NCBI RefSeq assembly: GCF_030052815.1
Contig: NC_079495.1
Span: 111,936,584 to 112,000,583, forward strand
Source: Hevea brasiliensis
Lineage: Eukaryota; Streptophyta; Magnoliopsida; Malpighiales; Euphorbiaceae
DNA length: 64,000 nucleotides
Direction: 5' to 3'
Shown piece by piece: positions 25,501 to 39,400 of the stretch; the first letter of the stretch is position 1; the number at the start of each line of letters is the position of its first letter. The notes beneath the pieces are model-generated. The model was not told the origin of the DNA, ran no database searches, and saw nothing but the letters and a program-made list of their open reading frames with translations. Position numbers and translations under genes: made by a program.

Positions 25501-27879
25501 GGTTAGGGGGCGGGGGGAGTTTTCCAGCTATTGTTGGGTGGTTTTGGAGTCCACATTTTTATCAAAACCCCAAAATGCCTCCCTCACCCATATGGACCAC
25601 AATGTCTGATATCCAACCTACTTGGATGAGTAAAGATTCATCTCTCTAAGATTCCATCAAGCCTTCAAACTCAAAAGGGACCTTGACACTGGGTATTGAA
25701 TTTTTCAATTCGAACAATTGTGCAATGGAAATACAATCATTGCCATTGCCCTTTAAATTTACAAGTATTGCTCTTGGTGATTATGAAGATATGCATAAGG
25801 ATCAAGAAAGCACTCCTCTTAATCTTGGGTATGCCTTTCTATGATTGCCTCATTCTTCAAAAGAGAATCTGGTTTTATAGCCAATTATAATAGATTAAAC
25901 AAGATGGAAACTTAATAAACATTAATTTGAGGAGGGCAACATATATGTAAGTGTAATTTTTTTTTTTTCCATTTGGATATGATTGAAATTTAAACTCGAA
26001 ATTATATAGAAGCAAGTAAATAAATAAATAAATTAAATTAAAATTTAATGTCTTGAATATGCTCCCACAATTATTTCCTAGTTGAAGCTTGATAGTCACT
26101 CAGCTGGTTCTGATGAATGCAAATGAGAAGACCAAAAATAAAATATTGCAATTCCTTCAAGTTGGTTTGGCATGGTGGACTGTGATCCTTGGTCTAATTA
26201 AGGAAACCACATAGAAGATAGACAGGTAGCAACCAAGATTGCCTTGTTCATAATAGTAGCAAAGCTGGTCCTTTTACAGCTCAACATAGGATAAATCTTT
26301 CCTACTTGCATTCAGTACATGCAACTTGCAAAGGGTAAAACCACCCTCTCAAGTAGAAGATTTTCATCTATCATTAATGCAACAAAACAGAGATCAATGA
26401 ATATATTCATTAATGTAATTGAAGGCTTATCCTCTGGAAAACTAGATTGATTATCATCAGTTCTTTCTCTGAGAAAGAAAATTAAAGTTTTAAATGGTTT
26501 CAATTCATAAGAGCAAAAGAACAGAGAGATTTGGAAGAGCGATTTACAAGAAGATGTATAAATTGAATTTTCATTATTGGACTTGTGCTTTTAAACATGG
26601 GCCGAAGCCTAATGTTTTGAAAAGGGTATGGGCCACTGCGTAGCCCAATTTCATGATTAGGGTGGCAAAAAATCAGAGATTACCAGCTTTTTTCTTTTTT
26701 AATTGCCGATTGAAATAAACTTATATAATTCTGCTTGTTAATGTGGAACTTTTGCTGCAATGGATGCATAATATTTCCCTCTTAATTAATTCAACTAAAA
26801 AGTTGCAGAGTCTTCATCATCTGTGGGTTTCATGCGGCCTCCATGCACGCATGGATAATGGAGGAGATGATGCAGAGGGATTGTTCTTTCCTACTGAACC
26901 ATTAGCCTCCAATCGGCGAAAGGAGAGAATGGATTTGCAAAAACCAAAAAAGAGTGACCTGTGGGGGACTCCGCTATTATCATCTATATTCATAGCCACC
27001 TGGCTCTGCTTCCCGACACAAGAGCTGGATGTAAAAAAAGAAAAAAGTTGCCAAAATCATCGGCACCGCCCGCCAGCCACCACTTGTAGGCTGATAGAAT
27101 CACTTTCAGTTCCTTGATCAGCGAGCTCCACACTTGTCACCACCTTAGAGTCACCGCGTATCTGCTATATCTTAGTTGTACATTTTGCAGCATGCATAAG
27201 CTTTTTGACGTCTTTCTTTTATTCATCGATTCCCATGTACACTAAACTGTACATTCACACTATTACTGTCGTAATTTAAATTGCAGTAATAAATAAAAAA
27301 TAAATTTATATTTTTTTCATGTATAAAATAAATAAATATTATCAATTTAATTTTATAATTAAAAAATAAAAAATATATTTTTTAAAATATTTTTATATAT
27401 AAATTGTTTTTAGAGAGATAATCATTTTAAAAAATTATTAATAAAATATTTATTTTAATTTAAGAGACTAAGTTATTATAAATATTAAAACTATAAAACT
27501 AAACTTTTATAAAAAGTAAATGCAATAAATTAAATTATTATAATTTTCAATCCCTAATAATATATTTCTATAAAATGCTTATTATGTTGACACAAAGCTT
27601 GCTGGATAACTGATTTATTTCTTGTAAAAACAAAGGGATTATATAATTTTTATCATATCTCAAAACTAAATTATTAAATTATCCAATTATTTATATAGAA
27701 AAATATTTAAATTTATTTAATATTATTTTTAAAGTTTCTATTAAGAAAAATAATTTCTTAAGTATATCAGTTGAAAAGTATTAAAATTAATTAAAATATA
27801 AATTTAAATATATTTTAGTTAAAAATTATTAAAATAATAAAGTAATTATTTATTTATTTTTAATAGTATTTAAAATATA

Positions 27880-27912
<33 letters not shown>

Positions 27913-27991
27913 ATCATGGGGTCTCAATTGCGATAGTGAGTAGGTGATTTTATGTGGTTTTTGCTTTGGTTTTCTTGTAGGGTTTTGCCAC
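22528..27991. other. Long gene-free spacer
   Basis: No coding gene can be supported. Open frames at 25428-25649 and 26743-27117 lack recognisable domains, and the latter overlaps an equally open antisense frame. A run of about 27 A lies at 23527-23553. 27260-27890 is extremely AT-rich. Confidence 0.45.
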
Positions 27992-28000
27992 TATAAATAG
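27992..28000 (+). promoter_or_regulatory. Strong TATA box upstream of a hairpin transcript
   Basis: TATAAATAG in the context CACTATAAATAGAGCAATCC is a canonical plant TATA box. Initiation would be near 28025, about 95 bases before the foldback at 28121. No protein-coding gene follows, so it fits a Pol II non-coding (MIRNA) unit. Confidence 0.55.
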
Positions 28001-28120
28001 AGCAATCCTCACCCTCCACGATCATATATATATCCTACATGCTATGGTGCATGAATAATTGAGGTAAGAGTAATGAGATGGGGGTGTGAAAATGTGAGAG
28101 GCAGAGAAGAGAAGGGGAAG

Positions 28121-28197
28121 ATTTTGGACGCACACCAGTGTGGTACCATCAGAACTTGTATGAGGGGTGATAGTGCCACCCTGTGTGCGTCTAAAAT
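28121..28197 (+). ncRNA. Candidate MIRNA precursor hairpin
   Basis: The arm at 28121-28151 (ATTTTGGACGCACAC, then CAGT, GTGGTACCATCA) folds onto 28168-28197 (TGATAGTGCCAC, then CCT, GTGTGCGTCTAAAAT), leaving a loop of about 16 nt. Only a 4-by-3 internal loop, one C/A mismatch and two G-U pairs interrupt about 30 paired positions. A weaker lower stem follows (AAGAG with CTCTT). The spacing, small bulges, arm length and upstream TATA box fit a DCL1 substrate. I do not match either arm to a conserved miRNA family. An inverted-repeat transposon relic is the main alternative. Confidence 0.5.
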
Positions 28198-29896
28198 ACT
28201 TGCTCTTTGTATTTTAATGCCAAAACCCAAAACCAGGAAATCAACTATGGATTGCAAAGGAAATTGGTGAGAGCTTTCTACCAATTCAATATCATCTTAT
28301 TATTCTTTCTCTACCATGCATATTGATTTTTCCTCTTCTTATCATTTCATTGTTCTAGTTAATTTCACTATTGTTTCATCATCTCCTGATTCCTTATTTT
28401 TGTCCTTTTGGTCATTCTTTTCTTCATGTCATCAAGTTAATTAGGGATTTAGTTTTGTACTGAGACAAAAACTAATAACCCACTACCAGAAAGGATAAAT
28501 TTTCTGAATTTCATCACCTTGAACTGTGGTCATTGAATCATTACGGATTTGTGCAGCTGTTTTGTGACCATTGACAAACTAGCTTGTTGCAGAAATTAGG
28601 GTTCAAGTAGGAAATCGGAATATATATTATTAGATCTGCCTCTCAATATATATATATATATAACCCTTTTATTGTTGCTGATGTAACTGTGACTTAATTT
28701 TAAAGTTTTTTAAAAAAAAAAAAATCATAAGCAAGCTTTTTTTATTTAATTTTAATTAAAATTCGGCTGCCGACCTTGTTTTTAAGATAAAAAGCTCAGA
28801 GTTGTTTGATTCTAGTGGCAAGGAGATTCAAAGAGCAAGTCGGGCCAAATATGTTATGAGGTTCCTGAAGTACAATCGGTGCAGAGGGGCTTTATTTATT
28901 TATTTTTCATGTCTACAAAAGTTGATGTAAAGCTGAATTGTAGCACAGATGTCCAGATTGCGGCAACTTTCACAAGAAATCGGCAAGGATAACATTAGGT
29001 GGGGGTTCTAAGGCAATCTTTGCAGGCCACACAGCATGGGAATGAGTGAACATTTTCCAGCAGAACGAACACTTTCAAGCATCATGGTACTTGTGTTTAT
29101 TTTTCTTTACACTGTGCTTGAGTTGAAAGAAGGAAAGAAAATAATTAGGTAAAAATAAATAAATAATTTTTATTATTATTTTCTTCTAAAAATAAAAATA
29201 GAAAATATTTTATAAATATATAATTTTACCCTTTTATCTTTTAAAAAAAGAGTTTTAACATTGTGATGAATATTTACATATTTCTTATAACAATGAATTA
29301 AAAAACTGTAATAATCAATATGGTTGGATGTAAATACGCTTCTAAAAGTTTAGAAAATATTACGATAATATGTGAACCGAAAGAAAAACTTTTTCATTCA
29401 ATGATTTTGTAAGAATAAATTTTAGGTATATAATGAAAAAAGAGTTTTTAAATTATATAATTAACAGTGATTTGTAAAATCGTGAGATGAAAAAAAAAAT
29501 CTATTCACAAAATTCAAGAACGACAGTAAAGTTAAAAGTGTAATTTAAATATTTATAGCAACTTTTATTTACAATTTAAATGCTCATTTTCTCTCTTATT
29601 CAGAGAGATTGAATCAAGGGGATTATAATATATATTTTATTCTTATATCCAAACAAAATAAAGTAGCTTGAACTACTGCTATTTTCTTCTCCCATTTTGA
29701 TTCCTCCCTTATTTTCCCTCAATCAAAACAAGCTGTTACTGTTCTCAAAATAAAAATATTCAGAGCCAAAGTGCGGTTATATTAAAGTTCTCTTCTTGAA
29801 TAGTGATTTCATTACTTAAACCTGCGTTCAAGTATGAGACACAAATGTGCATGCATTATTATTTGATTAACTTTTCATGGATTGGTACTTACTAAT
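28198..29896. other. Spacer downstream of the hairpin
   Basis: The first few hundred bases may be the 3' part of the hairpin transcript. No coding gene or repeat element was recognised in the rest. Confidence 0.4.
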
Positions 29897-30007
29897 TTTG
29901 TTTTATAGAATTAAATGGATTTTATGCTCAAATTTGTTTTATAGAATTAAATGGATTTTATGCTCAAATTTGTTTTATAGAATTAAATGGATTTTATGCT
30001 CAAATTT
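29897..30007. repeat. 36-bp tandem repeat, three copies
   Basis: The unit TTTGTTTTATAGAATTAAAT...GGATTTTATGCTCAAA occurs three times in succession with a period of exactly 36 bp and essentially no divergence, so the expansion is recent. It is non-coding. Confidence 0.92.
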
Positions 30008-31416
30008 TCAAAATCTCATAAGTTGAAATCTTCCAAAAAAGGGAAAAAAAAATTAAAAATCTGGATACCCTTTTTAACTTTTAAATTGTTTTTGAGCACT
30101 GAAAATCAATAAGGGATCGATGTTTAAAATCTTGTTAAATTAGAAAGATTTCATGACATCAAACTTTACCAACAACTTAACTAGATATATATATAAATAA
30201 TAATCAACAACATTGTAGGATAATATAGGAATCTCATGTGATGGAATTCTACTAATGGTAAGACGTATAATTCTATAGGGATAGAGACATCCTTTTGCAA
30301 TAGATGATGTTCTACTTCCATTAGGACTTTATTGTCTTGTTAGACGAGTTTTACAATGTCAACTCATGATAAATAAAGCTAAATAAGGTTTAAATTATCA
30401 CCATATATAATTGAATCAGTTTATCTGGCATGAATCAGGAAATAAAATTTATTATTTTAATTATATTTTCTTAATTCATATGAAAATATAAGTAAGTTTA
30501 GAGAGAGAGAGAGTAATAATTGTATTCATTAATTTCATTATATGTTAAATTAAATTTTCTTAAATTTAACAATATTTCCTAATAATTTACTACACATATA
30601 TAACTTTTTCAGTTGTTAATTTAGTGCCACTGTGAGAAACTCAAGTTTAAATAAAAATATTTACATTTAAATTTAATATTTATTATAACTTTTAATATAA
30701 TGTCGAGTTTTATGATGCACCCTTTTCTTAATTTCTTTAATTCTCTTGCTAAAAATATCACTTGTGACGCCTATACTATTATATTTGAAGATGAGTATAG
30801 TTGTTTTTATTTAATTTAATTTAAAATTTTTAGATTAAATTAAGAGGAAATTAAAATTAAATAAAAATAAATTGAAATGAATCAAATTCTCAAATTGAAA
30901 TTATTCAATTTAAATTAAATAGCACTTATCCTTAATTACACTAAATAAATGAAAAATTATGATATATTACACGATAATTATTTATTTATTTAATATATAC
31001 CTATGAATATAGCAAATAAAATTTCCTCTTATTAGATATTCACAATTTAGAACTCGGATTGATAGGTGATGCCTCGCCGAGTGGGCAATTTGGGAGGAAA
31101 AATTAATCTAGTTCACGTGATGGTATAGAGTGAATTTATAAATATGCAAGAGAAATAGAAAGTGAATTTTAGTCCTTTGGTGCCTTTGATAGATAGAGTG
31201 TAATACAATATAATATAATTAATTAAAAAGTAATTTTATTTTTTTAAAAATATAAAATATTTTTTAAAAATAATTTAATTTTTTATTTAATAAAAAAATA
31301 TTTTTTATTTAATAATTTTTCTGAGTACTCCAAACAGACGGAGTTAAGAGAAATTTCCTTCATATATATATTTGGCAAAGTTGTAGGGTACCAAACTCAA
31401 AACGTTTGCAATATGT
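30008..31416. other. Gene-free AT-rich spacer
   Basis: No recognised feature apart from a short (GA)n near 30499-30511. Confidence 0.4.
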
Positions 31417-31522
31417 GATAAAGTCTGGCCTAAAGTTGCCTAAGAAGGACAAACATTGCTATAAAGCTTGATAAAGCCAGGCCTAAAGTTGCCTAAGAAG
31501 GACAAACATTGCTATAAAGCTT
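31417..31522. repeat. 53-bp tandem duplication
   Basis: Two adjacent copies of a 53-bp unit (31417-31469 and 31470-31522), each containing GGCCTAAAGTTGCCTAAGAA and ending CTATAAAGCTT. They differ at two positions near the start of the unit (AAGTCTGG against AAGCCAGG). It is a recent local duplication in non-coding DNA. Confidence 0.92.
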
Positions 31523-33150
31523 TGTTTGTTGATTAAAAATATCCACATGCTTGCAGCTGCCTTTTCTTCTCTTTTATTTTTTACTCCCATGTTTAACAAA
31601 TGAAATAAACTATAAATGCATCGCATTAAGAAAGCATCTATAAATGAGCTCTCAACCCAAAAAAATTAATTTCATCATTTGCATGGATTCAACATTTCAA
31701 TTATTTATATACATATCAACACAATTTTTTTCCTCTCCCCCCTTTTAATTTTCAATTTAAGTTATCACCAACGAGTATTTTTCTGATATAAATTTTTTTG
31801 GTTTTATGAAAATTTTTTATTTTTATTTTTTAATTTTTTATCTTTTTTATTTTAATAATAATAATTTAAAATCTGTTGATTTTAGGACTTTAATTTTAGT
31901 TAATTTTATCATTAAATCAAATGATCAGTGATTAATTTTATAATAGTAAGTGAATTTTTAACAATCTAAAGAAGAAGCACCAAAGTTTTGGCGGTAGCCG
32001 GGCAGGCACTACTCCCACTATTCAAACACTAACATTCTACGTCCTTTTTTAATTTTTTTTTTTAATAATATTTGGTATTTGTCAATTAAAAAATAGTAAA
32101 TATGTTAAGTGGTCCTTATCAAAGAAAATGTTCAAAATGGTCCCTATGACGCTTTCAAGTTTCTCAGTTAGCGTGGTCATTGGTTAATTTTAACCCAAAA
32201 TTAGCAACTCTGATTTAAACTTAGAGGCTAAACTTAAACTACATGTTTTCATTTCGTAGAAAAATAATTTATATATTGAAAATATTTTTTGTATAAATTA
32301 TATTTTAGAAAATAAGTAACTTTCATGTACAAATGAAATCTTCTTTCAAATCCTTTTTGTAATAAGTTTTATGGTAAAATAATTTATAAAAATATTTAAA
32401 ATAATTTTTTCTTAAATAAAAATTATTTAATTAAAATGAATAAATTCATCCCATTTATTTTTTTAAATTTTATTATTATTTATAAATATAAATGAATGCC
32501 ATGTCAAAATTAATGGTCTAACTCTGGCATCACACGGAAATCGATTATTTTAATTTAAAATTTTTTAATTTAGAAGTATTAAAATTAAATTATAATAAAA
32601 AAAAATTTAAAATTAAATTTCAATTTAATTAAGTTTGGAGATTGAAGTTTTTTATTTTTAATTTTTAAATAAAAAATTTTAATTTGAAATCGAATAATGG
32701 TTTCTGTCTAATTTAAAGGTGGCTTAGATCAAATAATTTTGATTAATTTTAATTTTAAATTAGACAAATCCCGATTTAAGTTTTGAACTAGCCTTGGCCG
32801 CCTAACTTCATGCTTTTCTCGAATTTGACCCCAAACCGCAACTATATAATTGCAACCATGTCCCTGTACCCTATCAATGATCGCGCTTCATTTGTAGTAT
32901 GGAATCAAACATAACCGTCAGATTTCCACATTGCCACAGCAGATGGGCAGCGTACAAGTACAATCAAAGCACAAGCCGACTTCACGATTACAACTCTGGT
33001 CTTGCTTTCAGTTGAATTTTCCCCGTTGGTCGCAGTTGTACACCAATTGCTTTAAAATAAAACAAAATATAGATATTTATTGAAAATTAAATATTGAAAG
33101 TGAAAAAAAAAATTAATAAAAAAAAAAAATTGATAAAGAAGACCAGTGAA
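31523..33150. other. Spacer and PDH promoter region
   Basis: AT-rich. 32240-32340 contains gaaaataattt/aaaatatttt segments resembling decayed MITE arms. The final 200 bases probably contain the pyruvate dehydrogenase promoter. No gene recognised. Confidence 0.4.
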
Positions 33151-33461
33151 AGGAAACTTTTGGTTCTTTGGATCGCCATTTTAACATCTGGTTGTGGATC
33201 CGATCGCTCTTCCGTCGTCGAATTCATTCGTTCGTCTCTACCGAAGGTGTGTTTCTATTTCACTCTTTCTTAAACTTAATGAGATTTTATGGAAATCTAG
33301 GTTTTTAGCTCGATTTGTTATTTTTCGAATTTACTGCTCTATTGACTTCATGGCTACGTGTTAGGCTCTGATTTATTTTAGTCATTGATGGACTTGTTTG
33401 TTTTGATGGTTAATATTTGTTGATTGATGCAGTACTTGAGTGAAACAAGAAGAAGAAAATA

Positions 33462-36440
33462 TGTTGGGGATTATTAGGCAAAAAGTGAGTATTCGAAGCT
33501 CTTCTCTTCTGGTGTTATGATTTTGTGTTGTGTATGAAATTTCTAGGTGCATTTAAGTTATTTTTTTATCCAATTTTTGCAGGCTTTTGCGCAGTCCCTG
33601 CAGAGGATTCGGCCTGCTACTTCAGCATGGAGAGGTTATTCATCCGCCGCTAAAGAGGTACCCGGGGTGTGGGGGTCGGGGGAACAAACTGTGGCTTTTC
33701 CTTTTCATTTGAATTTCGTGTTGTTTCATTAGACGGTTGTTTAATTAGATTTATTAGATCTTGTTTAGAGAACGTAGTTTTTTCCTTGACGGCATGTATT
33801 AATTTCCCACAAACGCTGAAATTTAGCAAAAAAATACAATTACATGCAGATGACTGTTAGAGAAGCACTGAACTCTGCTCTCGACGAGGAAATGTCTGCT
33901 GATCCTAAAGTCTTCTTGATGGGAGAAGAGGTGAAAATGAGAATAACCGGAATGGCTTCATAGTCCTTGTCACTTATTTTCACTTTGTTCATATGTAATT
34001 TTTTTTGGTCATATTAAGTGCAGGTTGGGGAATATCAGGGCGCATATAAGGTCATATTTCTCACCAGTTTTTTCTCATTTCTTTTTTTGTTGAAGGTCAC
34101 CCCTGCCATTTCTTTTTTCCGAATGTCTGATGATTGGTTTTTAACTTTCTGCTTTTTATAGATATCTAAAGGGCTTTTGGAGAAGTATGGTCCTGAAAGG
34201 GTTCTTGATACTCCGATTACTGAGGTGACCTCTTTTACTTTATTTTACTAGCATTTCTTATGAGCTGTTGTTTCTCAGTGATAGTTGTTAACTTACCATC
34301 ATCTATATTATTTTGTGTTTAATAGGCTGGATTTACTGGCATTGGAGTTGGCGCTGCTTACTATGGTCTCAAGCCAGTTGTTGAGTTTATGACATTTAAC
34401 TTTTCTATGCAGGTTAGTGCCTCAGTGGGTTCAATATGCTGTATGTAGTTTGTCAATACTCTAGGAGATTTTCTGGTTTAACGTTGTAGCTAAATATTCT
34501 ATCACTCTGTTGCCCGTTGCATGCAGGCAATTGACCATATCATTAATTCCGCTGCAAAATCCAATTACATGTCTGCTGGCCAGATATCTGTGCCCATAGT
34601 TTTCAGGGGACCAAATGGTGCTGCAGCAGGAGTTGGTGCTCAACACTCTCATGTATGATTCCTCATGCTTTCTTTTCTACCTGTTATTTTAATTACTCTT
34701 TGTGTGTGTCTATGTGTTTTATAGTACATTCTCTTCTTAGTTCTTGAGTTGAGATGTTCATTAGTTGAGGTTGTGCTTGTGGTAAATCTTAAATTATTTT
34801 AATTCTGCCTTGATTCCAGAGGCAGATTTGGAACTCACTATATAGAGGGACATTTGATGATGCATTGTTTGGATTGCTTTGCAGTGTTATGCTTCATGGT
34901 ACGCCTCCTGCCCTGGGTTGAAAGTGCTGGCCCCTTACTCATCTGAAGATGCTCGTGGACTGCTAAAAGCTGCCATAAGGGACCCTGATCCTGTTGTTTT
35001 CCTTGAAAATGAGTTATTGTAAGCAGCTTTATGAAATGGTGACCATAATGGTTGTTTTAATGTATTTTTATTATGTTATTGTCAGGAGTATTGATGGATG
35101 TATTGTGTTTCAGATATGGTGAGTCATTTCCTGTTTCAGCTGAAGTACTTGACTCCAGTTTTTGCCTTCCAATAGGAAAAGCTAAGGTATCCATTCTGAA
35201 GTCTGGAAAATTATGCTACTCAATGTTTATGCAGTTGGTTATTGTCTTATTATGCTTGTTCTTCTATCAACATAACATTTTTATCTGATAATCTACTTTC
35301 AACAGATTGAGAGAGAAGGGAAGGATGTGACTATCACAGCCTTCTCAAAAATGGTGGGCTATGCTCTCAAGGTTTGTTTCCATGCTTTGAACTCTTCTCA
35401 TGGAAACGTGTCTGGTCTGCATCTGGTGTGACAGGATATATTTCATGAAAATTAGATTTAGCAGATAGGTGCACCGTGGACAAGCTGATGTTGTCATGAG
35501 GATGCATTTGGACCCTCATATATAAGAGCTATTTGTTTGGGAAATTCCTTGTGCTATTGGATTATATTTTTTTTTCTCCCCTTCCATATGGAAATGATTA
35601 GTTTCTTTGTTGTACAGGCAGCTGAGATACTTGCAAAGGAAGGAATCAGTGCTGAGGTAAACCAATACTAAAAGTGGATAGAGCCCTGGCTAATCATTGT
35701 ATTTCTAGCACTGGAAAGTAATACTAATCTTGTCGATACAGGTTATAAATTTGCGCTCAATTAGGCCACTAGATAGACCCACAATCAATGCCTCAGTCCG
35801 GAAAACCAACAGACTGGTGACAGTTGAAGAAGGATTCCCTCAGCATGGTGTTGGGGCTGAAATCTGGTTTGCATCTTTCCACTAATAATGTCTTAAACCT
35901 TTTCTGTTGAAATAGGCAGCCCCATGTATAATTGTAAATGTGTTTTCTTCCTTCAAACAGTGCATCTGTTATTGAGGACAGCTTTGGCTATCTTGATGCA
36001 CCGGTTGAGAGAATTGCTGGAGCTGATGTTCCCATGCCCTATGCAGCCAATCTTGAGAGAATGGCTGTACCTCAGGTTCAATTTTAGTCTTGTTCTTTTG
36101 GTTTTGAGCATCTACTGCATTGACATGCTTGCTGCCATAAATGTTTATATCCGTACTTGTCACTTTTCAAATCTACAGTTGCAGATACTATGTTGATAGT
36201 GTTGTTTTATATACATAGGCTCATCTATTGACTGGAATTATTTTTTATTTTTATTATTATTTTTAATAGGAAAACTAGGATTTGAAATGCTGAACCTGAA
36301 TCATTTCGACTTTAGATATTTATGAATGTCATATATTTGGTTAATTATTTACTATTGGCTCATGGTGTGCACAGGTTGAGGATATAGCACGTGCAGCAAA
36401 GAGAGCTTGCTACAGATCTGTACCAATGGCTGCAGTTTAA
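33462..36440 (+). CDS. PDHB: Pyruvate dehydrogenase E1 beta subunit, mitochondrial, 14 coding exons
   Basis: Coding exons: 33462-33485, 33583-33657, 33850-33930, 34024-34050, 34162-34224, 34326-34412, 34527-34652, 34885-35018, 35114-35186, 35306-35371, 35618-35656, 35742-35866, 35961-36075, 36375-36440. All junctions are GT-AG and in frame; the product is 366 aa (Arabidopsis At5g50850 is about 363). An Arg/Ser-rich targeting peptide ends near RGYSSAAKE. The thiamine-diphosphate-binding half follows ([51 protein letters not shown]), then the C-terminal transketolase domain ([42 protein letters not shown]). With E1 alpha it decarboxylates pyruvate in the matrix PDH complex. A 5' UTR intron spans about 33247-33433; a 3' UTR intron probably starts at 36479 (AG/GTAAGC). 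Confidence 0.97.
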
Positions 36441-39400
36441 TCATACTGATTCAGTCTAGAAACCTTATTAAATCCAGGTAAGCTTATTGCTGGTCGTCTT
36501 GTGTGCCAAGTGCCAACTGGTTTATGCTTTGAGAATGTTATCTTAGGCAATGGCTTTTCTTCCATCTCTCTTTTAGTTTATCTTTGTGTTTCTTTATTAT
36601 CCAGGTCTCTCTTTTTAGTCTGGACAAGCATTTAGTTTAATTAGGTATATAGATGGTTAAGATTGATTTAAGTTTTTTCATACAAGTAGGATTTCTTCTA
36701 GAAGAATTACTATAAATAAGATTGTTTTAGCCATGTACATTTTTTAAACATTCAAATATTTCCCCTACATACTAATTACTATCTTTATACTTTTATATAT
36801 GGTTTGCATTTGGATTTTCCTTGATAAAAAGTACTGAGGAACTTTTTTTATTCCCCAGGAATTCTGGAGATTGTAATTTTTGCCCCTTCTTACACATCTG
36901 AGGATTGCCTCGTTGAATAACATGGAGAATGTTGATGATCATGTTGATGTTAGAAATTGTGGCTTTTTTTAATTTTTTTTTGGGTCAAATTTGGCTACCT
37001 GATGTGGACCAATTATATGCCAAAGCCAAAATTTAAATTTCTTGTGGTTTCTGTATGTGCATTTCATTTTGGAGAGGTCTATTGATGTTTTGAATATCGT
37101 CAACCATATGTTCAATTCACCTATTTTTTGGTCAAAATTGATGCATTTTTAGGTTGTTAGAAGCATGCCTGATTATTTATTAAACCGAATATGCGATGGT
37201 CAAAGCATTTGAATGTCTTGAAACAAGGATAAATCATCTTTCAGCGTTTGTTTGAAATATACAATCAGAGCCTTCCCTGTTGAATAACAAAGCAGCCTAC
37301 TTTCTACTCAAGGATTCCAGAAGTGGCCGTCCTTAATTTAGATGTTCCGTCATATATAACCTACTCACAAGCAACAAAGTCCACTGGGCTTCCCAACCCA
37401 ACAAAAGAAAAAACTCTCATCAGAACTTTACTGGAACTTGCCTGCAAAACCCATGCTTCTTGAGAGCAAAATGGTTTCAAGTGCAAGATGAGCATGTAAG
37501 AGAAAGTGTTTATTAGCCATTTTGCGCATGGTAGAAGAGCCAACCTTGATTAGGCTCCACTTTGAATGCGACGTAGATAAACTACTTTTATTTTTGGAAG
37601 ACTCTTTTTTTTTGTTTGAATAGTTGAAGTGGTCATGGTCCTTTCTTTGATTCTTGATTTGTTGTCCGGAATTACTTTCTGCATCAAAGGTCCAAATTGA
37701 AAGTTGTGCCCAGTTGATCAATCACATGTCTAAAGTTTCAAACTTCCATTATTTGTATGTTTTTGTTGAATGATACCTTATTATATGTTCGTATGTACCT
37801 TACCACTTTTATAATTGAAGGACAAATAAATATATAATAAATCATTAAACTGATTATTCAATTGTCAAATGCTTACGTGTTAATAATTGAATAAATAAAA
37901 GAAGTTACTAGACCAACAGCACTACCAAATTCATGCCAAATGCAACTTATGCAAGAGCAATGAGATTTTGTTCATTGTTTTTAGTAGTCTAAAAACACAT
38001 GATGTAGCACTGTTAAATATAATGGTAACTCTGAAATTTCAAGTTTAAATCATTGTTGGAGCCATTTGTTAAAAAAAAAAAAAACTATTAAATTGAAAGA
38101 ATAGTCGTGGGCTCACCGTAAATCAATTGGATTGATGTGAAGATAAATCTTCCGAGTAGGTGATGAAAAAAATGAAGAGAAGGCAGGGAAAATTCATGGG
38201 AGTTTTGGATGGTGCACTAATTTCGCACAACCTAGCTACATTAGACACCTAGAACACAAAGTCTTCCAAGTAGATGATTGGATCTTTTGTTTTCGCGTGG
38301 TCTCATGAGGCCTTTATTTCAACACGAACAACCAATAAAGAAAAAGGTAATTTATTATATTTTCATTTACAAAAAAAAAAAAAAAAATGGTGCACATCTA
38401 AAAAATCTTAAAATTTACTGAATTTATCTCATTTATGTATTTTCCTACACCTAATAAAGTTCTTATAAAAATTAAGTATAGGATTATTAATGAATTTTAA
38501 TTTAATAATATTAAAATCATCTTATAATTATAAAATTTTAAGTTTAAATTTTAATAAAAATTTAATAAATAAAAAATAAGGATTAGTTGGGGAAATTTTT
38601 TATTAATGACAATAACTCAATTGACTAACCGATAATTACAAAATAGGGTAGGAAAAAAAAAAAGGAATGCCAAATTAGATGTACATATATGCCCTTGGGT
38701 AGAAGGAAAAATGCCAAGGTCACAGCCATGATTAGAGGACAAATTAGAGATTTTGTGTTTTGATTAATAGAAAACAAATAGTCAATTCTTCTTCTTTAAA
38801 CAACATTATTTTTGTTTCCTCACTGTTAAGTATATTTTATTTTTTAAAAATTAGAGGGTATTAATTATTTTTTTAATTTTATTTTTATTTTTATTAAATA
38901 TTTTAAAATTCATTTTAATATTTTTCTTTATTTTTTAATTATATGAGATAAAAATAATTTAATTAAATTAGAGAGTATTTTATTATAATTTAAATAATTT
39001 AATTATTTCCTTAAATAAGATTTAAATTACAAAAAACCGTTAGTTTAGTAGCATAATCTTTACAATATTAAAGGAGTGGCGCAATCATTCATATTAAATA
39101 TTGACTTTTCCTGTTTCATTTCGAGTAATATAAATTAAAATTATAGTTTTAGTTAAATTAAGAGGTCAATCCTTATCTCATCGCTTCACTGAGAAAGCAC
39201 AAGCAATTAATATGAAAATTACTTTAAAAGAAAAATAAAAATTGGAAAATGTGAGAGAGAGAGAAACAGAAAGCAGAACAGAAGAGAAAGGAAGAAGCCT
39301 GGAAGTCAAGAAAGAACAATTCCATTTATTTTATTATATTTAATTCATAATTCAGAAAATAAAAATTTTTAGATTTTAATGTCTGGAGAGAGAGAGAACG

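Noticed and set aside
26743..27117. 124-codon plus-strand open frame
   Set aside because: No domain, signal or familiar motif; an antisense frame of similar quality overlaps it; no splice partners found.
28042..28284. Open frames on both strands over the 28.1-kb hairpin
   Set aside because: They are a by-product of the inverted repeat, whose arms are read on both strands.
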